In this document: positions 7,358 to 13,000 of the stretch, piece after piece
Layout: each line of letters begins with the position of its first letter
Position numbering within the stretch: position 1 is the stretch's first letter
Assembly (NCBI GenBank): GCA_002368805.1
Contig: DFFH01000084.1
Coordinates: 1 to 15,924 of the forward strand
DNA length: 15,924 bases
Source: Mageeibacillus sp. UBA3781
GTDB taxonomy: Bacteria; Bacillota; Clostridia; Saccharofermentanales; Saccharofermentanaceae
Direction of reading: 5' to 3'
Program-made: the position numbers and the translations under genes
Notes under the pieces: model-generated
Database searches by the model: none
Told to the model about the DNA's origin: nothing
What the model saw: only the letters and a program-made list of their open reading frames with translations

Positions 7358-7764
7358 ACGCTTTCCCCATTTCCGGAAGGCATCGGAGTTCTGACGGTGC
7401 TTTTTTTCTTCGTCTGCTTCACACTTGAGGCATATCTGCGCATAAATACGGTAAAAGCAGCTTCAAGTTCACTTTCATTCTTGATGGAGTAGAAATACTG
7501 ATCGCCGTTTTTCGCATACTCGGTACGCATGATCACCAGCTCCGGATCGGCATGGTTTCCGTCATCCGGCTCATAGTTGTACATCACCGCATACTCGATC
7601 TTCTCGATCATAAAAGTATCGATCATTGAAAGATAGTATTCCTTCCCGTTACTCGCGTCACGAATAACAGCAAGCGCATCACCCTCCTTCGGAGAATGAT
7701 GCGTGAAAATCGGCTTTCGTATGGACTTGGATTTATTCTTCTTCGTCTGAGAAGTCTTCTTCAT
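7354..7764 (-). CDS. Second DUF1292 protein, basic
   Basis: The protein has 136 residues from the ATG at 7762-7764. Residues 28-110 match the DUF1292 plan seen in its upstream neighbour: DALAVIRDASNGKEYYLSMI, then YAVMYNYEPDDG, then PELVIMRTEY. The N-terminus is very basic (8 Lys/Arg in the first 17 residues) and the tail is also basic (KQTKKK), unlike the acidic neighbour. The frame is open back to 7830; this start was preferred because a GGAGG lies 12 bases upstream, a rather long spacing, so the start is uncertain. It overlaps the end of the upstream gene by 32 bases (98 if 7830 is used) in another frame. Its stop overlaps the CPBP start. The family has no established function. Confidence 0.7.
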   Translation of the reverse strand: MKKTSQTKKNKSKSIRKPIFTHHSPKEGDALAVIRDASNGKEYYLSMIDTFMIEKIEYAVMYNYEPDDGNHADPELVIMRTEYAKNGDQYFYSIKNESELEAAFTVFMRRYASSVKQTKKKSTVRTPMPSGNGESV

Positions 7765-8104
7765 CGTCGAGCTCAGCCTCCGCGCAAAGACGGTCATACT
7801 CTTCGTAGATCTCGTCTGCTTCCTCTTCATCGAGACTCATCAGGCCTTCTTCACCATCTTCCATCTTAACGACTTTGGTGATGACCATCTCAGGCTCTTC
7901 CTCATCCGTAGTAACCAGTACACAGTAAGACTGATCCTTATACTCAAAATCATCTACCATAGCAAACTGGTATTCTTCACCACTCTCGGCATCGACCATC
8001 GTAATGATCGCTTCATCATCATAGATCTCTTCGATACCTTCGATGTTTTCTTCACAGTTATCACAATCGCCATTCTCACAGCTGCGTCCACAATCAAACA
8101 ACAT
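7733..8104 (-). CDS. DUF1292 protein (YrzB-like), acidic, with Cys-rich N-terminus
   Basis: The protein has 123 residues. The core (about 30-80) has the DUF1292 features: IITMVDAESGEEYQFAMVDDFEY, YCVLVTTDEEEPEMVI and VKMEDGEEGL. It corresponds to the third gene of the conserved yrzL-yrrK-yrzB (ireB-ruvX-DUF1292) order of Bacillota. Two features are unusual: four cysteines near the start (C5, C9, C14, C17) that could bind a metal, and a long acidic extension ending DDEEDFSDEEE. The ATG at 8102-8104 has GGAGG eight bases upstream. It lies 79 bases after ruvX with its own extended -10 promoter, so it may be expressed both with ruvX and separately. The function is unknown. Confidence 0.85.
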   Translation of the reverse strand: MLFDCGRSCENGDCDNCEENIEGIEEIYDDEAIITMVDAESGEEYQFAMVDDFEYKDQSYCVLVTTDEEEPEMVITKVVKMEDGEEGLMSLDEEEADEIYEEYDRLCAEAELDDEEDFSDEEE

Positions 8105-8163
8105 AATACCGTCCTCCGAATTCTTCTAAACCAAATGTGCCACATGAGAGCGGCCTTTTTAAC

Positions 8164-8172
8164 ATTATATCA
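8164..8172 (-). promoter_or_regulatory. Extended -10 promoter before the DUF1292 gene
   Basis: TGATATAAT (TG at 8171-8172, TATAAT at 8164-8169) lies 12 bases after the ruvX stop codon, with the -35 region inside ruvX and not consensus. The predicted start is near 8157. The leader holds the short DNA palindrome ATGTG-C-CACAT (8135-8145). Confidence 0.65.
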
Positions 8173-8183
8173 TGAATATCATC

Positions 8184-8606
8184 TTATTTTCGGGAAATAT
8201 CGAGATATTCCTGCAAAATGATCTCGGCCGCGACCTGATCCACGACCTTCTTTTTATTCTTCCCGGAAACTCCCGCACTTCTGAGAAACCGGGATGCGAT
8301 CACTGTCGTATATCTCTCATCACGGAAAGAAGGCTTTATGCCGACCTTTTCCTCCAGGAGTTTTCCGAAAAGCACTGCCTTCTCTTCCGACTCGCTGACG
8401 GTTCCGTCTGTGCGGCTCGGCCGCCCAAGGACGATTTCCGTGATCTCCATCTCATTTACGATCTCCGCCAGACGGTCGATCGCATAATCACTATCCACAC
8501 CGTTCCAGTTGATAGTCTCCAGACCGGATGCCATAATACGAAGAGGGTCGGACACAGCCACACCGATTCTTCGCATGCCGAAATCAATGGCCATTACCCG
8601 ACTCAT
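8184..8606 (-). CDS. ruvX: RuvX/YqgF-family nuclease (putative Holliday junction resolvase, pre-16S rRNA processing)
   Basis: The protein has 140 residues with an RNase H-like fold. The motifs are in order: AIDFGMRRIGVAVSD (D8 is the first catalytic acid), IVLGRP (58-63), RDERYTT (95-101) and VDQVAAEIILQEYLD (122-136, with D123). Length and motifs fit the family. Members were named for proposed Holliday junction resolution; the E. coli homologue YqgF matures the 5' end of 16S rRNA. The ATG follows AGGAGA. It starts 19 bases after the ireB stop codon, so the pair forms one transcript, the usual arrangement in Bacillota. Confidence 0.95.
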   Translation of the reverse strand: MSRVMAIDFGMRRIGVAVSDPLRIMASGLETINWNGVDSDYAIDRLAEIVNEMEITEIVLGRPSRTDGTVSESEEKAVLFGKLLEEKVGIKPSFRDERYTTVIASRFLRSAGVSGKNKKKVVDQVAAEIILQEYLDISRK

Positions 8607-8625
8607 TCTTCAAGTATCTCCTGAT

Positions 8626-8889
8626 TCAATTATCGTCTGCCAGACGCTCGCAATATTCGCGTACGATGACCTCGAGAAGTTCATCCCGCTCCATACGGCG
8701 GATGATGCCGCGGGCACCCTTATAATTTGTAATATAAGTCGGGTCGCCGGACATAAAGTATCCTACCAGCTGATTGATCGGGTTATAGCCCTTCTCCTGC
8801 AATGCATCCAAGACCTGCATCATCAAAACCTTAGCATCTTCTGATCTTTCCATATTGAAAGAGAATCTGGCTGTTCCTGAATCCTGCAT
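8626..8889 (-). CDS. ireB: IreB-family regulatory phosphoprotein (UPF0297, YrzL)
   Basis: The protein has 87 residues and closely matches the IreB family: ALQEKGYNPINQLVGYFMSGDPTYI (about 29-53), then ARGIIRRMERDELLE. In Enterococcus, IreB is phosphorylated on N-terminal threonines by the PASTA kinase IreK and dampens cephalosporin resistance. Here the N-terminus has S4 and T6 as candidate sites. The ribosome binding site AAGGAGGTG is nearly ideal. It is first in the ireB-ruvX pair. In many Bacillota alaS stands upstream, but here it is mtaB. Confidence 0.95.
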   Translation of the reverse strand: MQDSGTARFSFNMERSEDAKVLMMQVLDALQEKGYNPINQLVGYFMSGDPTYITNYKGARGIIRRMERDELLEVIVREYCERLADDN

Positions 8890-8938
8890 AGTTGACGCAC
8901 CTCCTTATCATTTCAAGACTAAGTAACTCTTATTCTAA

Positions 8939-8965
8939 CACATGAGAAATCAACTTTTCATTATA
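8939..8965 (-). promoter_or_regulatory. Putative promoter and leader motif of ireB-ruvX
   Basis: TATAAT occurs at 8960-8965 on the minus strand in an AT-rich region, but the -35 region at 17 bases is only AAATTT. The predicted start is near 8953. Directly downstream lies TCTCATGTG (8939-8947), which also occurs at a similar distance after the DUF1292 promoter. No clear terminator was seen between mtaB and this point. Confidence 0.45.
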
Positions 8966-9018
8966 AATTTGTCATGCTCGATAAATTTTTATGTATTTTT
9001 TGCAAAATACACATCATT

Positions 9019-10320
9019 TTAACATGAAGCTACGGTTCCCGCTATCGAAAAACCTCTGACTTCACGGATATTTACTTCGACGATGCTTCCGGCCTGAAGC
9101 TCACGGTCCGACGAGACGATCACACGGATATACTCACGGCAGTATCCCTCCCATGTGCCATCTTCCAGCCGGCGCTCCAGAAGCACTTCCGCCTTTTTCC
9201 CGGGAAACTCTTCTGCCCGCGCGCTCTCCATCTTATCGGAAATACCGCGGAGTTCCGCAGTTCTCTCCGCTTTCACCGCCCCGTCGATCTTTCCTTCCAT
9301 ATCCCAGGCCCTGGTGCCTTCTCTCGGCGAGAACGGGAATACATGAATATGCGTAAATCCTATTTCTTCGGCAAAAGCACACGACTCCTGATGCTCGGCA
9401 TCCGTCTCGCCCGGGAAACCGCAGATCATATCCGTTGTCAGGCTTACATTGGGAAAAGCACTCCTCAAGTCAGCTGCGACCCTCCGGAACAGATCCGTGT
9501 CGTATTTTCTGTTCATTCTCTTAAGTACAGTATCAGATCCGCTCTGCAAAGAAAGATGGAAATGGGGGCAGATCTGAGGGATCCCCTTAAGAACTCCGAT
9601 GAGCTCCGGCGTCATGCAGGACGGTTCAAGTGAACCGAGGCGGATCCTCTCGACGCCATCGATCGATGCGACCTCCTCTAGAAGTTCTCCGAGCGCCATA
9701 CTGTCGCGTCCGAGTTCTTTTTCAAAAGAACACAGATGGATACCGGTGATCACGAATTCACGGTAGCCCTTACCTGCCATATCCCGGATCTCGGAAAGGA
9801 TGGCCTCCCTGCTTCGGCTTCTTACTCTTCCTCTGGAATATGGAATGATGCAGTAAGTGCAGAAATTATTGCATCCGTCCTCGATCTTCACGATGGCGCG
9901 GGTGTTTTCCTGATAATTTACAGAGCCGTACTCGAAGAAACGGGTCCCTGCATCCAGATCTTCCGTGCTGTCCGCACGATCGAGGAGCTTCATTTTTTCT
10001 TTCAGAAGCGGGATCAGGGCCGGCCGGTCATCTGTTCCGACGACGATATCCGCACCTTCCTCATCACGGCACATCTGGGTATGACACCCCATAGCGACAA
10101 CGATCGCATGCGGAGCGAGGCGCTTGGCCCTGCGGATCATCTGGCGGGATTTTCTGTCCGCCTCACCCGTGACCGCGCATGTATTGATCACATATACATC
10201 GGCATCCTCGCAGGATCTGGTCTCCTCAAAGCCTTCTTCCGCTAGAAGTTTAGCGATTGCGGCGGTTTCATAAGAGTTGACCTTACAGCCCAGTGTTTGA
10301 AAATATACCTGATATGCCAT
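9019..10320 (-). CDS. mtaB: tRNA t6A37 methylthiotransferase MtaB
   Basis: The protein has 433 residues. It is a radical-SAM methylthiotransferase that turns t6A37 into ms2t6A37 in ANN-decoding tRNAs. The N-terminal domain has C12 in LGCKVNSYE, C48 in NTCAVT and C79 (GCH), the ligands of the auxiliary [4Fe-4S] cluster. The radical-SAM motif CNNFCTYC gives C150, C154 and C157. The C-terminal 65 residues form a TRAM-like RNA-binding domain. LGCKVNSYE, rather than the GCQMN form of MiaB, points to MtaB (YqeV in Bacillus). The ATG at 10318-10320 follows AAGG. The transcript starts from a strong promoter that diverges from the HPr-like gene. Confidence 0.95.
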   Translation of the reverse strand: MAYQVYFQTLGCKVNSYETAAIAKLLAEEGFEETRSCEDADVYVINTCAVTGEADRKSRQMIRRAKRLAPHAIVVAMGCHTQMCRDEEGADIVVGTDDRPALIPLLKEKMKLLDRADSTEDLDAGTRFFEYGSVNYQENTRAIVKIEDGCNNFCTYCIIPYSRGRVRSRSREAILSEIRDMAGKGYREFVITGIHLCSFEKELGRDSMALGELLEEVASIDGVERIRLGSLEPSCMTPELIGVLKGIPQICPHFHLSLQSGSDTVLKRMNRKYDTDLFRRVAADLRSAFPNVSLTTDMICGFPGETDAEHQESCAFAEEIGFTHIHVFPFSPREGTRAWDMEGKIDGAVKAERTAELRGISDKMESARAEEFPGKKAEVLLERRLEDGTWEGYCREYIRVIVSSDRELQAGSIVEVNIREVRGFSIAGTVASC

Positions 10321-10348
10321 AGATTACCTTCGTCAAATTGATGAACTT

Positions 10349-10376
10349 ATTATACCTTTAATCTCTATTCTTTCAA
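10349..10376 (-). promoter_or_regulatory. mtaB promoter
   Basis: TTGAAA (10371-10376) and TATAAT (10349-10354) are separated by 16 bases on the minus strand. The predicted start is near 10342, a leader of about 22 bases. Its -35 box lies 11 bases from the -35 box of the divergent HPr-like gene. Confidence 0.8.
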
Positions 10377-10387
10377 TGATTTCCACA

Positions 10388-10415
10388 TTGACATAGAAAA
10401 CTCCTGTGATAAACT
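10388..10415 (+). promoter_or_regulatory. Promoter of the HPr-like gene
   Basis: A perfect TTGACA (10388-10393) is followed after 16 bases by TAAACT (10410-10415, 4 of 6 to consensus). The start would be near 10422. An 8-bp inverted repeat links the spacer of this promoter to the ribosome binding site (see findings). Confidence 0.7.
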
Positions 10416-10450
10416 AATTTCATAGTATTTTCGCCACAGGAGGAAACAGC

Positions 10451-10684
10451 ATGGTTCGTTTTCCAATTCGTTTTCAATCCATCTCCGATGTTAAGGATTT
10501 TGTCCAGATCGTTAATTCCTACCCTTACGATGTTGACCTTTCCTCCGGACGTTACGTGGTAGATGCAAAGTCCATCATGGGAATCTTCAGTCTCGAACTT
10601 CAGAGTGCCATCAATCTTGAGATCCACAGCAATTCATGCGATGATCTGGTAGAAGCACTTTCACCGTTCCGCGTAGAAGAGTGA
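10451..10684 (+). CDS. HPr-fold protein lacking the phosphorylatable histidine
   Basis: The protein has 77 residues, near the usual HPr length of 85-88. VVDAKSIMGIFSLEL (36-50) matches the conserved HPr segment around regulatory Ser46, here S41. The active-site loop GLHARPA around His15 is replaced by SISDVKDFV, and the only histidine is H59, in the C-terminal half. It therefore cannot take a phosphate from Enzyme I in the normal way. A regulatory role like that of Bacillus Crh (HPr fold, no His15, Ser46 kept) is possible but inferred. The ATG follows AGGAGG with seven bases spacing. It is the only plus-strand gene; it diverges from mtaB and converges on rnr, with a shared terminator. Confidence 0.85.
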   Translation: MVRFPIRFQSISDVKDFVQIVNSYPYDVDLSSGRYVVDAKSIMGIFSLELQSAINLEIHSNSCDDLVEALSPFRVEE

Positions 10685-10711
10685 TCCCGCAGAATTTAAT
10701 AGTTATCTATC

Positions 10712-10738
10712 AAAAAGACCTCGTTGCGAGGTCTTTTT
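10712..10738. terminator. Bidirectional terminator between the HPr-like gene and rnr
   Basis: A 12-bp stem (10712-10723 with 10727-10738) closes a three-base loop. The core is GACCTCG-TTG-CGAGGTC, flanked by A-runs on the left and T-runs on the right, so it works in both directions. It sits 27 bases after the HPr-like stop codon and one base after the rnr stop codon. Confidence 0.93.
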
Positions 10739-10739
10739 T

Positions 10740-12593
10740 CTATTTCTCTTCACAGAATACAAAATCGATATGATGAGTCAGCGGATCTGCAGCTGCGACC
10801 TTGACCCGGACCTTCTTGCCGATACGGTACACCGTTCCCCGAGATCCTTTCGCCTCGAGTTTTCTCTCATCAAACTCGAAGTATTCATTCAGTGAGGAAA
10901 ACGGCACCATTCCTTCGATGGTATTCTCAAGTTTTACGAAAATACCTCCCGGGCAGGCTCCGGACACTGTTCCCGGGAACTCCTCCCCGACATGCGCCAT
11001 CATATACTCGGCACATTTAAGATCAACAGATGCTCTTTCCGCATCTACACTGTTCTTCTCCATTTCCGAGCTGTGATATGCCACATCGGCCACTTTTCCC
11101 TGGAAATACTGCTTCTGGTGTTTCTGATGGAGCCAGCTCTTGATGATCCTGTGGATATAAAGATCAGGATATCTTCGGATCGGGGATGTGAAATGGCAGT
11201 AATACTGCGATGCAAGGCCAAAGTGTCCGACATTCTTCTCCGAATACCTGGCTTTCGCCATACTTCTGAGAAGCAGCTGATTCAGAGCAGGTGCATATTC
11301 CTTATCCTTAATATCCTCCAGCATCTCGCTGAAGAACAGCGGTGTTGCTTTGCCGACAAGTCTCCTGTTCTCACCGAACAGACGTGCCACATGCATAAAC
11401 TCGTTGATCTTCAGCTCATCCGGTTCCTCGTGGATACGATACACAAACGGACTCTCCATCTTATTGAAACGCTCAGCGACCGTTTCATTAGCCGCGATCA
11501 TGAACTCCTCGATCACGCTGTGGATCGTATTGATCGGATACGGATATACATCGACCGGCTTTCCTTCATCATCAAGCTCCACATGGGTCTCCGGGAAAAC
11601 GAAATCGATATTACCGCGCTTCTGTCTCTTCTCCTTAAGGATATTCCGGAGTTCCAGAAGCTGCCGGAACATGGACACCAAAGGCTTATAGTCTTCGATG
11701 ACTTTATCTTCGAAAAGGATCCCGTTGATCTCGTTATAAGACGTTCTGGCATCACTTTCGATAATACTCTCGTAGATATCACTGTCTATGATCGCACCCT
11801 GAGGATCGATCTTCATCTCACAAGTTAATGTAAATCTCGGAACATGCGGATTCAGGCTGCAAAGTCCGTTAGACAGGCGCGGCGGCAGCATCGGGATGAC
11901 GCGGTCAACGAGATATACCGAGGTACCACGGGTCTGCGCCTCGATATCCAGGCAGGAACCATCTGTCACATACTCGGAAACATCCGCAATATGTACCCAC
12001 AGCCGGTAGCATCCCTTATCGAGTTTCGAAATAGAGATAGCATCGTCAAGATCCTTCGCCTCTTCTCCGTCGATCGTGATCGTCGTCAGTTTGCGAAGAT
12101 CTTTTCGCCCATGAAGAAGGGCTTCCTCGATCTGTTCCTCCGATGGAGAAAGCGGAAGACGTGATGCCTCATCTATGACAGATGCCGGGAATACCGGAGA
12201 AAGGCCATACTGGCGAAGGATGGCTAACATCTCCACATCATTATTTCCCGGATCTCCGAGCACCTCGACGATACGGCCTTCGTATTCTGCTCGTTTGGCT
12301 GACGGATTCAATATCTCACAGACGACCTTCATGCCGAATGGCGCACCATTCAACTGGTTTTTCCGGATAATAATATGTCCGTATGAGGAAGTGGGATAGC
12401 CCGGATCCGGGATCACTACACCTCCATCCCTGCTTTCTTTCAGAAGACCTACACACTGGTTTTCCAGTGCCTGCGGTCCACGCGGCGGGAGCTCCGAGAT
12501 CGTGATCTCACGGGCTGCCGGGATCTTCATTTTAGACTTTTCCGTTTTTCCGCTCGGACGGATCTTAATATGTCTTCGGTTATGTCTTCCCAT
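10740..12593 (-). CDS. rnr: Ribonuclease R (RNB-family 3'-5' exoribonuclease)
   Basis: The protein has 617 residues. It degrades structured RNA from the 3' end and takes part in mRNA and tmRNA-linked decay. A basic N-terminus (1-28) is followed by OB/cold-shock-like domains (about 45-135). The RNB domain includes TIDGEEAKDLDDAIS (D175, D181, D183, D184 as metal ligands) and HIADVSEYV. HFTSPIRRYPDLYIHR (467-482) is the signature region, and an S1 domain covers about 538-615. The N-terminal winged helix of longer RNase R proteins (over 700 residues) is missing. The start ATG follows AAGGTG. It lies downstream of secG, as often in Bacillota, but a strong terminator stands between them, and smpB, the usual next gene, is absent. 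Confidence 0.93.
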   Translation of the reverse strand: MGRHNRRHIKIRPSGKTEKSKMKIPAAREITISELPPRGPQALENQCVGLLKESRDGGVVIPDPGYPTSSYGHIIIRKNQLNGAPFGMKVVCEILNPSAKRAEYEGRIVEVLGDPGNNDVEMLAILRQYGLSPVFPASVIDEASRLPLSPSEEQIEEALLHGRKDLRKLTTITIDGEEAKDLDDAISISKLDKGCYRLWVHIADVSEYVTDGSCLDIEAQTRGTSVYLVDRVIPMLPPRLSNGLCSLNPHVPRFTLTCEMKIDPQGAIIDSDIYESIIESDARTSYNEINGILFEDKVIEDYKPLVSMFRQLLELRNILKEKRQKRGNIDFVFPETHVELDDEGKPVDVYPYPINTIHSVIEEFMIAANETVAERFNKMESPFVYRIHEEPDELKINEFMHVARLFGENRRLVGKATPLFFSEMLEDIKDKEYAPALNQLLLRSMAKARYSEKNVGHFGLASQYYCHFTSPIRRYPDLYIHRIIKSWLHQKHQKQYFQGKVADVAYHSSEMEKNSVDAERASVDLKCAEYMMAHVGEEFPGTVSGACPGGIFVKLENTIEGMVPFSSLNEYFEFDERKLEAKGSRGTVYRIGKKVRVKVAAADPLTHHIDFVFCEEK

Positions 12594-12611
12594 CGTTACA
12601 CCTTACTTTCT

Positions 12612-12649
12612 AAAAAAATGAGCTGCTTACCGGACCGGTCAGCAGCTCA
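12612..12649 (-). terminator. Strong terminator between secG and rnr (possible attenuator)
   Basis: A 9-bp stem (TGAGCTGCT, 12619-12627, with 12641-12649) with further inner pairs is followed on the minus strand by seven T (12612-12618). It ends secG transcription, yet only 18 bases separate the T-run from the rnr start codon. Confidence 0.9.
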
Positions 12650-12673
12650 CCTGTTCTTTGATTTTGATGTGTA

Positions 12674-12925
12674 TTAAAGACCTCTTGCCAGCACCAGGAA
12701 AAGCACTACGGTAAGGACCGCGAAGAGAATTGCTGTAAACAGCGTGATCTTCTTGAGCTTCTCATCCAGAGTTCTGCCCTTCGACTTCTCGTAGAAGGAG
12801 TTATTACCGGATCCACCGACAATACCCATACCCTGGTCATTTCCTTCCTGGGACATAACCAGGATGATCAGTGCGATGCAAACAACGATATCAACACATG
12901 TAAGTACAACTGCTAATGTATTCAT
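12674..12925 (-). CDS. secG: Preprotein translocase subunit SecG
   Basis: The protein has 83 residues. It is the small subunit of the SecYEG membrane channel. TM1 covers about residues 3-24 (VVLTCVDIVVCIALIILVM), followed by the conserved SQEG and a glycine-rich loop (QGMGIVGGSG). Then come FYEKSKGRTLDEKLKKIT and TM2 (about 60-80). Length is typical. The frame is open to 12952, but the ATG at 12923-12925 has GGAGG eight bases upstream and fits the family N-terminus. It follows the Ca2+ ATPase gene by 75 bases with its own probable promoter. Confidence 0.95.
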   Translation of the reverse strand: MNTLAVVLTCVDIVVCIALIILVMSQEGNDQGMGIVGGSGNNSFYEKSKGRTLDEKLKKITLFTAILFAVLTVVLFLVLARGL

Positions 12926-12951
12926 TATATCAGCCTCCAAGACTGTTCTCA

Positions 12952-12980
12952 ATTCTAATAACCGTTAAATATTAACACAA
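12952..12980 (-). promoter_or_regulatory. Probable secG promoter
   Basis: TTGTGT (12975-12980) and TAGAAT (12952-12957) are separated by 17 bases on the minus strand. The spacer contains the palindrome GTTAA-N3-TTAAC (12964-12976), which may be chance in AT-rich DNA. No clear terminator for the upstream ATPase gene was seen, so read-through is also possible. Confidence 0.4.
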
Positions 12981-13000
12981 GTATTTTCAGTACGCAACAG

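Noticed and set aside
8988..9015. Stem TGTATTTT/AAAATACA after mtaB
   Set aside because: It is purely AT-rich apart from one pair, with no T-run on the minus strand; it is not convincing as a terminator.
9735..10245. Plus-strand 169-residue open frame inside mtaB
   Set aside because: It is antisense to conserved radical-SAM coding sequence and has no supporting ribosome binding site or motif.
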